Below are positions 21,893 to 33,720 of a stretch of 64,000 nucleotides of DNA, piece after piece. Positions within the stretch are counted from its first letter, which is position 1. The number at the start of each line of letters is the position of its first letter. Source of the DNA: Pseudomicrostroma phylloplanum (Eukaryota; Basidiomycota; Exobasidiomycetes; Microstromatales); contig BCHS01000005.1 in the NCBI GenBank assembly GCA_039545275.1, positions 434,001-498,000 of the forward strand, given 5' to 3'. The notes beneath the pieces were generated by a model that was not told the origin of the DNA, ran no database searches, and saw nothing but the letters and a program-made list of their open reading frames with translations. A program made the translations under genes and the position numbers.

Positions 21893-21934
21893 GGTGCTTG
21901 GAAAAGGGATATTGACATTGAATGATAAAGCTTG

Positions 21935-22537
21935 TTAATACATTTCCAGATTGGTGCCCTGTCAGACGAAGAAAGAGTTTGAGGAGGGAGGGCAAGGTCA
22001 GCATGGGCCATGCGGAAGAGTGATCCCCTTGTGCGATCGGCTCTCTCGACTTCACTCACGTCGTTGATCTCGTCTACGGAACAAAGCAAGGAAAGGTATG
22101 CGGACATTTTGTTGGTCAGCCAAGTGCTGTCTGTCTCATGCGGTCGAAGGTGCGTGAGACTCACAGTCAGCCAATGTGATGTGGTCCTTGAAGACTGTAT
22201 ACCACTTCTTCAGCTGGATCTATCATAGGCAGGCAGAAGGTCGAGCAGTATGTCAGCTCACACGCCCCTGTTCCATTGCATCTCACACCCAAGCTCCACT
22301 CACCTTCTCCGGAGTAGTACCCGTCTGAGCGGCGATGAGCTTCTTGAGGTCACCTACTGTGTCCTCTGGACTGCACTTCACCCGTACTGTGAGCGTAAGC
22401 AGGCGAGCTTCTCGTCAGTAAGGGCTGCTAGGCGATCGCTGAGCAAATCTTCCGGTCCACATCACTGCTGCGCTTCAGCTGCACTCACCTTTGCGACCGA
22501 GCCTGTCATTGGCCGTGATCTCGATGATGCTGGGCAT
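21935..22537 (-). CDS. HUB1: Ubiquitin-like modifier Hub1/UBL5
   Basis: Five exons, 22537-22489, 22386-22304, 22219-22165, 22073-22060 and 21958-21935, give 74 residues, the usual Hub1 size. The product reads [20 protein letters not shown], then [40 protein letters not shown] and INDGTNLEMY. The sequence is the family's almost throughout. The C-terminus stops after Met-Tyr, whereas many Hub1/UBL5 proteins end in a Tyr-Tyr pair plus a residue; like them it has no processed diglycine. Hub1 binds the spliceosomal protein Snu66 non-covalently and modulates 5' splice site choice. The fourth exon is 14 nt, and a 74-codon gene carries four introns, unusual even here. This gene was too fragmented to show as one open frame. 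Confidence 0.95.
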
Positions 22538-22819
22538 GACTACTGCTGGAGAAGGTATGGCGAGGAGTTCAGAGAGGTTTGAGAAGGCTCGACGGTCGTC
22601 TTCTAGCTCTACCCACGGGGAGTTGTGTAGATGCAGTGTAAAGTCTCCAGGTGGACCATGCCTCGGCTGCTCAAGTACGACGGAAAGGGAGACCCTGGCG
22701 TGCCTCCGCCTTCGCGCGATCTTCGCCGAGGGCGGAAGGTCCACTCACGGCAAAGGCGGGGTACTTTGTGCCCATCCTTCCTGCTCACCTCTCCGAACAC
22801 CATCACCCACACCGCAAAG
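22538..22819. promoter_or_regulatory. Bidirectional promoter region, HUB1 / LYS12
   Basis: 282 bp between divergent start codons of HUB1 (22537) and LYS12 (22820). No recognised factor site claimed. Confidence 0.5.
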
Positions 22820-24187
<1,368 letters not shown>

Positions 24188-24323
24188 AGCGGGATCTCTC
24201 CCTAGACTCTGACCAGCACAGTATCCTGGATACGAAATGCAAATGCAAACTTGCTCAAAAATCCCACTATCTGCATGTCCCTTCGTGTAATGTGCGCAAA
24301 GAGATCCATTGCAAGAGTACGCT

Positions 24324-25185
24324 CTACGGCACCAACTGCTTGCCTGACTTGCCCCTGGCCAAGGCCGCTGCCTCCTTCTGTGCAACCAAGTCGTCCTGCT
24401 TCTTCCTCGACTTGATCATCCTGCTGACACCAGCCACCTGACTGTTCCTCGAGCGGAGGTCTGTTGAAAGCGTAGTCCAAGCGCAAGAGTCGTTTGTCAG
24501 CTTCATGCCTCATCTTGAAGCGCTTTGTACACCAATACTCACAGTAGAGCTTTGCCCTCCTGACTCTCCTCAATCCACCGGTCTTATTGTTCTTGCCCAC
24601 CTCTGCCTTTGAGATGACCCTCACGTCCTTCAATAGCGGCGAGTACAGGTTGAACCTCATCTCCACTCCCAGCTTCAGCACCAAATTCCTCACTACAAAG
24701 CTCGTGCTGGTACCTCTCCTGCGCACGCCTAGCAGGACACCGGAAAATGTTGTGGTGGAGTACTTTGAGGAATTTGTCCATGTTTCGACCATCAGCACTG
24801 ATCCAATGGGGATTTGCTGCTTCGAGCCTCTTGTGAAGAGGGATGTGAGGCGAGCGGCGGGGTCTAGGTGAGAACGCAGCTGGTGGTGCACATAGGGTAG
24901 CACGCCTCTCTTGAGGTTGTTGACCTTCTGGAGTGGCGCATGTCCCTCTGATCCTGTAGCTGGCACCGAGGGAAAGGAGCGCACCTGGGAAGAGAACGGG
25001 TAGGCTGGTGCGGAAGAGGCTACTTCTGCTTGGTCTCCCTCTTGTCTGCGAGGAGCCGAGGTGGTGAGACACCGGCGAGCGCCTGTGAATGCCATGCGAG
25101 AGGAGGACGCTGTCGATGACGAGCCGCTGGCACCGAGGCTAAGCTGCCTCATCAGCCCGCTCAAAGGCTGCGTACGGGAGGCCAT
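24324..25185 (-). CDS. IMG1: Mitochondrial ribosomal protein bL19m
   Basis: Exon 1 (25185-24543) and exon 2 (24460-24324) encode 259 residues. The N-terminus MASRTQPLSGLMRQLSLGAS and the following Ser/Arg-rich ~60 residues are a targeting peptide. The L19 domain is clear: IPIGSVLMVETW, FSGVLLGVRRRGTSTSFVVR, GVEMRFNLYSPLLKDVRVI and the junction-spanning RRAKLYYLRSRNSQ, followed by a basic helix. The splice (phase 1, 82-nt intron) replaces an apparent read-through frame that runs to 24202; the spliced KLYYLR matches L19, which supports it. The protein sits in the mitochondrial large subunit at the inter-subunit bridge region. The frame is open upstream to 25410 but no better ATG is evident. Confidence 0.93.
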
Positions 25186-25607
25186 GATGTTTGAGGAGGA
25201 TCTGGGACGATGATGACGAGAAGAAGGGGACCCAAATGGCAAAGTGGGATCTCGATGACTTTTGTGAGATTGGCTTGATTCCCCTCGGTCAGTGGCTGCA
25301 CCGCGCAACCCGCGTGGGCGAGCCACCCGCCTCCAGGCCACACTTCCGTACCCACCTCGCCGCCTCGCCTCGCCTCGCCTTGACCAGCCTACTAAACCCC
25401 CTCTACTCAACCATCGACTTGCCGCTGCGCATCCTCACAAGATTGCCTCTTAACCGAACCGCCATCTGCTGCGGACCTTTCTGGAGTGAGACTGGATCTT
25501 AGACTACTCAGCTCATCCTCAAACACAATTGCTAGGCGGGGGGAGCCGACAATTAGGGCTACTACGACGTACTCGCGCATCACCACCACCACGTCACCGT
25601 TGTCATC
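25186..25607. promoter_or_regulatory. Divergent promoter region, bL19m / NOT3
   Basis: 422 bp between divergent starts, with a (cgcct)n run near 25361-25380. No gene recognised. Confidence 0.5.
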
Positions 25608-28236
25608 ATGGCTGCGAGAAAGCTACAGAGTAAGTCCCCGCTGTCGAAGGAGGAGACGCATGCTCATACGCAGATGATGCAGTAGCTCGAGGTCCGAATC
25701 GTAACGTAGGCTCGGCAGTCAGCCTGCGAGGTGGAGCCGACTGGATGGTGTTGCTCCTATAGGTGCTGGAAGGGCATACATGACACTATCCAGGCAGCTA
25801 CTAACGCAATATTCCCGTATCGCGTTCTGCTTTTCCTACCAGCCGAGATTGATCGGACGTTGAAGAAGGTAGCGGAGGGAGTGGAGCAATTTGAGCAGCT
25901 GTACGAGAAGATGCAGAATTCGACGAATCAAACACAAAAGGAGAAGATGGAGGCGGACCTCAAGACGCAGATCAAGAAGCTGCAGAGGCTAAGAGATCAG
26001 ATCAAGACGTGGCAACAAGCCAATGAGATCAAAGACAAGAAGGCGCTGAATGATGGAAGGAAAGCAATTGAAACGGTAAGCAGCTGGCCTTTGTATGCGA
26101 TGGTGGCTGAGAGCCTCCAGAACTCACCCTCGCTTCGCCCTATCCTTTCACAGCAAATGGAGCGCTTCAAAGCTACAGAAAAGGAGATGAAGACCAAAGC
26201 CTTCTCGAAAGAGGGTCTGATAGCGGCCGCAAGGCTGGATCCGGCAGAGAAGGCAAAGGTGGAAATGGCTGCCTGGATCTCATCACAAGTGGATGAGCTC
26301 GGCCGTCAGATCGAAGCCAGCGAAGCAGAGATCGAGCAGGTGCAAGCCGGCACGGGCAAGAAGAAGAAGGGAGCTGGAGCATCAGCCGAGAAGACTGCTG
26401 GGCTGGAGCAGCTGAACGAGAGGAGATCATGGCATGTGGGCCGTCTAGAGATCCTGCATCGGATGCTCGAGAATGGTACCCTCGAGCCTGATCGTGTTGG
26501 GGAGATCAAGGACGACATCACTTACTTCGTCGACTCGAATGCAGAAGACGAGTTCGAGGAAGATGAGGGCATCTACGATGACTTCGACCTGGACGAGCAA
26601 GAAGAAGCATTCGGGCTCAAGGGCGAAGATGAGACTCAAGACGATGATGACGAGGCATCAGCTGCAGATGGTGAGATATTGCAGATGTTGTGCCCGCAGG
26701 TGACAGGAATTTTAACGCTGATTGTTCCTGATTCCTCTCGCTTCTACAGAATCTTCGGTCTCTGCAGCGCCGGCCAAGACGCCTGTCAAAGAGACACCGA
26801 AACGTCGCGAGAGCGATCTTGACGTGGGCAAGAAGGAGGAGAAGAAGGCGACGCCATCTGTCGCCACTCGCAAAGCATCTGATGCCGCAAGAGGCGGAGC
26901 AAGCGGATCTGCGGGACCGTCCGACTCCAAAGCTGTGCCACCGGCCAACTTTGCTGCTGCGAAACAGCCATCGTCTTCGCCAACTCACACCACTTCTCCG
27001 ACAAAGCCAACCGCACCAGCAGCCGCAACACTACCGCCGATACGGTACGCTGCTGCTGCCGCTGCTGCTGTTGGATCGAGTTCGGCAGTACCGTCAGCCG
27101 CGCCAGCTATTAGCCCAGCAGCTCCACCGTCAGCAACACCAGCAGCACCAGCGTCGAGAGAGGCACCGACAGCACCTTCAGAAGCGGCGGTATCGCCGTC
27201 GCCCGCTTCTTCAGCACCGACCGCACCATCGGATCCAGCAGCAACAGCATCGCCGGCGCCCAGTCATGCTCCTAGTCAAGTCACGAGCATGTCTGGAGAG
27301 GATGTCATCTCAACATCAGGGCCATCTGCACCGCCTGGTCTAATGAGAACGCAAAGTCCGAACGTCAATGGTAGCTCGAAGCCCAGCCCAAGTCTGACGC
27401 ATTCGAGCCTGAGAAGACAGAGCACTGCTCAGGAAAGCCCCATACCCGAGAATGCCGGAGCGCCGGGCTCGCGAGCAGATGGGTCTTCCTCGTCTGCTCA
27501 GCAATTCGGTCAATTGGCTAGTCCAGCGACGCAGTCCTCAGCGCCACAAGCTCCCTTTGCTGCTGCATCGCTGGCCGGCACATCGGGGGCAGCAGCAGCT
27601 GTGCAACCCTCTGGAGGTGCTGCATCTGCCCAGAAGCCTTCAGAAGCTCGTCTGCCCTCGAGTCTAGCAGATCTGGTCACCAGCTTTGAGAGTGCCAAGA
27701 TGAAGTCGCTTCATCGAGATGAGAACATGCCGACGCTGCACAAGTCTCTAGAGGCGTCCTTTATGAATGTGCCTGAGCCGCTCGACTCAGAGAAGCCGAA
27801 GTACTACATCCCAAAGAACCCCTTTGCTACTCCGGGCTATTACCCTCAGGCGCCAGCACCCATCTTCGACAACCCATCGATCTACTCGAAGTTTGACGAG
27901 GACACCCTCTTCTACATCTTCTACTACCAGCAAGGGACTTATCATCAGTTCCTGGCTGCACGAGAGTTGAAGAAGCAGAGCTGGAGGTTTCACAAGCAAT
28001 TCTTGACTTGGTTCAGGAGACATAGCGAGCCACAGTCCATCACGGATGACTATGAGCAAGGCGTGTATGGTGAGTAACAAAGGAAACAAGGATAGAGGGA
28101 GAAGCGTGAAAGAGTCACCGTGTACTGATGTCTCCCCATTTATTGCACCCCAACAGTGTACTTTGACTGGGAAGGCTCTTGGGCTCAGAGGAAGAAGTCG
28201 GACTTCCGCTTCGAGTACCGCTGGTTGGAGGATTGA
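25608..28236 (+). CDS. NOT3: CCR4-NOT complex subunit 3 (Not3/Not5)
   Basis: Five exons, 25608-25629, 25843-26075, 26154-26670, 26750-28069 and 28157-28236 (723 residues). The first intron, 213 nt, is long for this window, but the spliced start MAARKLQTEIDRTLKKVAEG matches the family exactly in style. Residues 1-240 form the NOT3 N-terminal coiled coil (QFEQLYEKMQN, KKLQRLRDQIKTWQ). An acidic patch follows, then ~300 residues of Ala/Pro/Ser/Gln-rich linker. The C-terminal NOT box runs from PKYYIPKNPFATPGYYPQ through EDTLFYIFYYQQGTYHQFLA to VYFDWEGSWAQRKKSDFRFE and YRWLED. The NOT box dimerises with Not2 on Not1 in the cytoplasmic deadenylase complex. Coding is continuous and nothing is missing. 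Confidence 0.96.
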
Positions 28237-28491
28237 TCGGGGAAAAGTAAAGCCAAAGGACGAGGGGAGGAGCAGAGGACTGCCAAGTCACCATTGAAAG
28301 TGTCATGTCGAAACCAATTGTATTTCGTCCCGAGACTCTCGCCGATACGACATTCGTGACGTAACGAGACTCTGTGCGTGCTTGCGTGTGGGTATCTGGA
28401 GGGGTGACGAGAGGCTGCGGTATGGCCTACAGAGTCCCTTTGCTTTCCTCTCTCCCGCTGCGTCGACCCCCCTTCCCCCCCTCCCCAAAGC

Positions 28492-29642
28492 CTACTCGTC
28501 ACTTTCCTCGTCATCAACAGATCTCCCAGTGCCTACGACCCAATTTCGCAATCGCCAAAGTGCTACGGCCAACGGGCCCAAGACGGCCGTCTGGGGCAGC
28601 CCCACCTTCTCGCCAATCTCTATGTCGAGAAACAAGCCCAGCTCCTCTCTCAGAGTCACAGCCTGTTCAGCCGTGAAGAGGTCAGGCACGGGGTAGTGCA
28701 GAGGTAGAGCCACCTCTGGGGTCTTCCCCTCACGGGAAGGGCCAAGAGCGGGCGTTGAGGGGGAGGGGCCGGAGGAGAAGTCGAGGATCGACGTCGGCGG
28801 TTTCCCCCTCGACTGGAACAGGAGCACTCTCCTCGCCTCATCGTCCTCGCCTCTCCGTGTCAAGAGAAGCTCAATCTCTTGCAGCACACGCGTCTGTAGT
28901 TGATGGGTGATCATCGCTTCGATTTGCTCGGGGAGGTAGGCCGTAGGAGAGACGAGACGCAGGTGATCCTGACCTCTGCCTTTTTTGGCTCGAGGGGAGT
29001 CTGTAGAGGGACCGTTTGAGGAGCGTCCTGCTCGAAAGCGAGGGAAAAGGCAAGGAGCATGAGTATGGCTCAACTCTGCGAATCTGCCTCTCTATACTTA
29101 CTAGCCTGCGAGTTGTTGATCAAATCCCTCAGAAAGGACTTTGTAGCGCAGAAGTAAGCACTAGGTCCGGGCTTGCTGGGCACAAAGTACGGATGAAGGA
29201 TATTGTCCGGTACGAATGCTTCCTCCAGCGCTTTCCCCTTGCCGGCTTGTGAGCTCTCCCCGTCCTCCTCTGCTAGGGGATCGGGAGGTAGGAAGACGGG
29301 CTTGAGGGAAATCAGCAAGTCCTTCGGCATGACCTGCTTCGTGATGACACATCTCCTCAAAGGCGACGCCAGCATACGGTAGAAGGGATTGGCTAGTATA
29401 TCTTCCTCGTATATGACTAGGCGAGAGTTGACCCAGTAGGAGAGCGGAGGGCGCTTGTCGGCCCCATCGCGGCGGATATGGCGCTTCTCATGGCTCCTCG
29501 TCGTGGAGAAAGATCCGACGGGAGGAGGAGAAGGGAGGGTCCTCCGGGAGACTGACAAGACTGACCTCGCCTGCTGCAAAGGGGCGTGGCATTGTGACCG
29601 AAGTATTGTGGCAGCGCTACAGCGTCTGCTTGTACCTGCCAT
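28492..29642 (-). CDS. Uncharacterised, probably mitochondrial protein
   Basis: Exon 1 (29642-29102) and exon 2 (29030-28492) encode 359 residues. The N-terminus (MAGTSRRCSAATILRSQCHA, then RSVLSVSRRTLPSPPP) is basic and acid-free, typical of mitochondrial import. A conserved-looking domain follows: PPLSYWVNSRLVIYEEDILA, MLASPLRRCVITKQVMPKDL, FVPDNILHPYFVPSKPG and YFCATKSFLRDLIN. Exon 2 carries a more variable region (PEQIEAMITHQLQTRVLQEI, a Ser/Pro linker, then TLREELGLFLDIEIGEK). I cannot name the family with confidence. The acceptor area reads gagcag, two AGs three bases apart, both in frame, so one residue may be optional. It shares a 223-bp divergent promoter with HBS1. Confidence 0.78.
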
Positions 29643-29865
29643 TCATTCTACCAAGTGTCTGTCTTGACGATGGACTCAAAGGTGCAATGAGGATGACGGA
29701 CAGCGGTCGTGGCTTGACCTCCGGCCTTCAAAAAAGATTCCCGCCCACGCCTCCTTCCGTCATTGCATCTCTGTGGTCAGATTCGTCAGCCCAAGGAGGC
29801 TCTCTTCTTCCTTTCAACCTTCTTATCCATACAAGTTCACAGACATCACCCTACTATCCTAGACC
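29643..29865. promoter_or_regulatory. Short bidirectional promoter, mitochondrial unknown / HBS1
   Basis: 223 bp between divergent start codons. Promoter function inferred from position. Confidence 0.5.
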
Positions 29866-31472
29866 ATGTCACGGCATCGTGCTGTACGAAATCTCGACCT
29901 GGACGAAGAGCTGGCAGATGCAGACTATGACTACGACGATGACCCCTATGGTGAGCCTCCCCTTGCTACCTCCACCTGCCTCCCGCCTGATAAGTCATAG
30001 CTCACCGCCCGCTCCTTGTCGCCCCTACTTACTCTCTGCAGAGTCAATCGACCCTAAGGATAGAGCTTCCCTCGACTCCTCATATGCCTCCATTCTCGAT
30101 GTGCTAGGCCCGCCGGAGAGCCAGAACAACCCGTTCGGGGAGAGGGAGATCAAAGATGCCCTGTGGGATGCGTACTTTGATTCGGAAGCGGTGCTGAACG
30201 AGCTTATGAAGGAGATCGAGAAGAACAACAAGAAGAAGCAAGGTGAGTTGTCACGTTCCGTTCAGATTCGGGTCCGTTACATACCAAGGCTATCCCGGCG
30301 ATGTACGGGTCACAACCGGGGTGAGCTCCTTCCCTTGGACGACCGTATGCCATGGCTTTATGCTGAGGTTGGCAGGTCAGAGCTCTCCGAGCATCTCCAC
30401 TGTGCCACAAGAGGGCCTACAAGTCGACAAGCCGAGACTGACACCAGTCATCTCTGCCTCTGTCACTTGACCAGGACTCCCCACCGATGAAGACGAGATC
30501 ATGGAGGAAGGCGTCTCGCAAATGTCACTTGGCTCGCCTTCTGCATCGAGAGGGTCCGGCCGAGGAGGCATCTCTGGTCTCGTCTCTCGCGGCGGCAAAG
30601 GCAGAGGAGGCGGTAGAGCTGGTATGGCAAAGCGCAATCTGGCCTCGCTCGCACCCGGAGGTCTCCCGGGGACAGATGACGGGCGCCCCTTTGGCCCTCG
30701 AGCTGGAGACGTTGGTACCCGGTCGCCTGCCAACCAGCAGATCCACAAAGAGGTGGCAGAGAATACAGCGGGCATGAGCAAGCTGGCTCTGTTGGCCCAG
30801 AAGCGGAAGGCGGCAGCAGCTGCTGCTGCGTCACAGCCACCTGTCACGTTGAGCCCCAGCAAACGGTCTCCAGAAGCAGGAGCCGCAGTTCTAGCACCTG
30901 AGGCAGGGGCCACGGTTGCCAGCGGCTCAGCCGCTGCCTTGCAGTCTGCTGACCATGGTCGCCCTAGCAAGCTGCAAGCGCTGGCTCAGAGTCGGCAGCC
31001 ACGCGATACAACACCGCCAGCATTGCAGGCGTCTGGTCCGCCGACCGATGCCAATGGCAAACCTCTGTCGAAGCTACAGCAGAAAGCGCTGGCTGCCAAA
31101 CAAGAGCGCGAGAAGAAGGAGGCGCAGAAGCGTTCGGCGGAGTCAGGGGCCCAAGGCGGGGAAGGTATGGATATTGACGGATCGCAAAGGGGTGACGTAT
31201 CACCAGAGGCGAATGCAGCCTCCTCGCGGCTACTACCGGGAGGCATGGCAGAGCTCTCTCTCTTTCCGACCAAGAAGTCGGCGCTGTCTATACACCCTCG
31301 GCGGTCAGAAGTAGGCGAGCTGTTGGCTCAGTCCAAAGATCTGCCAGAGCCAGATCCTTCCACGTTCCTGAGCCTGGTAGTGGGTGATGAGGCGTCGAAG
31401 GCTGCTTTTGTCGAGCCGAGCCCGGATGACAAGGTGGTGAAAGCCCGGCAAGGGACAAAGCTGGGCGCTTGA
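29866..31472 (+). CDS. Predicted Ski7-like isoform of the HBS1 locus (alternative terminal exon)
   Basis: Exons 29866-29950, 30042-30242 and 30475-31472 give 427 residues ending ARQGTKLGA before a TGA. The third exon has a good acceptor (cttgaccag) in phase with exon 2. It is low-complexity but has three copies of a SKLxxLAQxR-like motif (near 30777, 30967 and 31069) and near its end [12 protein letters not shown] followed by [12 protein letters not shown] Phe-rich segment followed by PSPDD is what I recall from Ski7-like alternative exons of HBS1 genes in animals, plants and fungi, where it contacts the exosome. No canonical donor lies between that motif and the TGA, so the exon looks terminal. 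The predicted product would bridge the cytoplasmic exosome and the Ski complex in mRNA decay. Existence of the isoform is inference. Confidence 0.65.
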
Positions 31473-33581
31473 TGTCTTCGCCCGATCGTCATGTCTGCCT
31501 CGGTCGCTATAGCTGCCTCTGACCAAGTTTCATACCACATACCACTTTACACACATGTAGCGACAGCAGCAAAGAAGTCAGGCACGTCAACACCACAGCA
31601 TCAACTCAAAGCTCCCTCAATGTCCAATACCCCTTCCAAGTCGTCAAAGTCTTCTGCCGGTCCCTCTGCTCTGAAGAAGGCTACCGCCGGCATCGTGACT
31701 TCATCTATGCCTTCTTCGAAGCCTGTCACACCTTCGCGGTCTCTAGAATCATCAGTGGCGAGCTTGGCGGCAGATGTAGAGAGTCGCCTTAGCACGGACG
31801 GAGAAGATCCAATGGCTTCCAGTGTGGGATCCCTTTCTGCAGCTGTCAAGCCTGCTAGTCATGAGAAGATTCTAGAAGAGTGGAAGCAGAAGAACGCAGC
31901 TCAGGATGGCAAGAAGGATATCAGTGTTGTTGTTGTAGGTCATGTCGATGCAGGCAAGTCCACTCTCATGGGCAGGATCCTGCATGACACAGGCATGCTG
32001 AGCGACCGGGAGCACAATACCAATGCGAGGGCTAGCGCCAGGCTGGGCAAGGGAAGCTTCGCTTATGCTTGGGCTCTGGATGCCAGTGAGGAAGAGAGAG
32101 AAAGGTGAGCAGCACTACGGGCCGAGAGTCGATGCAATGCCCTTGTGCTCACGCCAGTCACGAAATCCCTTTGCTTTTCCAGAGGTATCACAATGTCCAC
32201 AGCTCACGCCCATCTTAACACTACGCACCGGGCATATACGGTTCTGGATGCCCCAGGACACCGCGACTTTGTGCCTTCGATGATCTCAGGTGCCGCCCAA
32301 GCTGACGTGGCCATCTTGGTCATTGACGCCAAAGACGGCGCTTTCGAAGCTGGCTTTGGCCCACGAGGACAAACCCGCGAGCATGTCCTCCTACTGAGGG
32401 CATTGGGAGTCCGCGATGTCGTTGTCGTGATCAACAAGATGGATGCCGTGAGTATCGAATTGGGACAGATACCCGGTGTGACCCGCATTCCGTTGTTGAC
32501 GACGCCTGCTCCTCCCTTCTTCCCTCGTATGTAGTTCGACTTCGGCCCTCAGCGGTACTACGAAATCATCGACGAGCTCAGTCCCTTCTTCGAAACGGCG
32601 GGCTTCGATCTGAAACGGATACAATTTGTTCCCTGTGCAGCTCACTCCGGGCTGAACGTCTCGACTCAGTCGGAAGATTGTCACTTCGATGACTGGACTG
32701 ATCGGGGCCAATGGGGCAGCAAGATCCCGACTGTACTGGACGTCCTCGATACCCTCGAGCCGCCTACACGCGACGTGGATGCTCCGTTGCGCATGCCGCT
32801 CACGAACGTATTCAGAGGTCAGACGGCCATAGCTTCGGGTATTGCAGCAGCTGGTCGAGTGGTCTCTGGCTTGATCGCCACGGGCGATCGCCTCAGAGTG
32901 GTGCCGGGTGAGGAAGTTGCTACAGTGAGAGGTGAGTTTAGGGGCAGTGCAGGAGGGCAGCTGCGACTCGTGTGCTGATACATCCATCTTTGATCCTCCA
33001 TTAGCCCTGGAGCAGGATAGCGAGAGCGTACCTTGGGCGGTAGCAGGGGCCAGTGTGACAGCCTACCTGTCTGGCATCGACGAGATTCATCTTGCGTGAG
33101 TGACACGCCAAGAGAGAGAAGAGAAACACCGAGACGTCCTCCTGACAACAACTTTCTCTAACGTACCTTTTGCAGCGTCGGATCGGTGCTCTGCCCTCCT
33201 TCACAACCAATCGCCCTCTCAACGAACCTGCTCGTCCAGCTTCTGGTCTTCGACCCCACCTACCCGATCCTAGCAGGCTCCGTCCTCTCCCTGCACCACC
33301 ACTCCCTCGACCTACCCTGCACAATCGTCGACCTAGTCTCGACGATCGAGAAGCCCTCCAGCACAAGCGGAACAGGCGCTGCTGGCTCTACCGCTCCCGG
33401 TGCTGCTGGCAAGAAGAAGAGGAAACCGAGGGTACTGGGGAAAGGAGCTACGGCGCTGGTGAGGATCTCGGTACAGAGTCCTGGTGTGCCGGTGGAGGTG
33501 AATCGCAAGGACTTGGCTAGGGTCTTGCTCAGGCTTCAGGGGGAGACGGTTGCGGCGGGAGTGGTGGTGGAGTCTAGCTGA
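29866..33581 (+). CDS. HBS1: Hbs1 translational GTPase (ribosome rescue), long isoform skipping the SKI7-like exon
   Basis: Proposed exons: 29866-29950, 30042-30242, 31561-32104, 32183-32447, 32535-32931, 33005-33095 and 33176-33581, giving 662 residues, the usual Hbs1 size. Exons 1-2 are the HBS1 N-terminal domain ([40 protein letters not shown]). Later exons form the eRF3/EF1A-like GTPase: [20 protein letters not shown] (G1), [11 protein letters not shown] (switch I), [20 protein letters not shown] (G3), VINKMDAFDF (G4), then two beta-barrel domains. Exon 2 ends in phase 1 and the acceptor ending 31560 (preceded by ctgac and a pyrimidine stretch) resumes in phase 1. The intervening exon at 30475 ends in TGA at 31470-31472 and cannot be read through. 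Hbs1 pairs with Dom34/Pelota to rescue stalled ribosomes. Acceptors at 31566 and 31569 are also in phase. Confidence 0.88.
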
Positions 33582-33720
33582 GTGCGGGAGGCTGGGTGTG
33601 ACGGATTAGAAGGAAATGGATATCATGTTTCACCCTAGCAAGGGGAGTCAAATCTATAAAAGACACAAAGGACACCATCGGTCCACCTATCTGCCTGCCT
33701 CTCTGCCCACCGCTCTCGCC

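Noticed and set aside
22631..22819. N-terminal extension of LYS12 upstream of 22820
   Set aside because: Open but overlaps the divergent promoter; lacks family similarity, and the ATG at 22820 gives the normal length.
24202..24323. Extension of the bL19m reading frame past the intron
   Set aside because: Unspliced read-through frame; splicing at 24543/24460 restores the L19 block KLYYLR and ends at 24324.
31461..31570. GC-AG intron or stop-codon readthrough joining the Ski7-like exon to the Hbs1 exons
   Set aside because: The only GC donor (gcgctt) is a poor match, and skipping from exon 2 gives the right phase, size and a canonical donor/acceptor pair.
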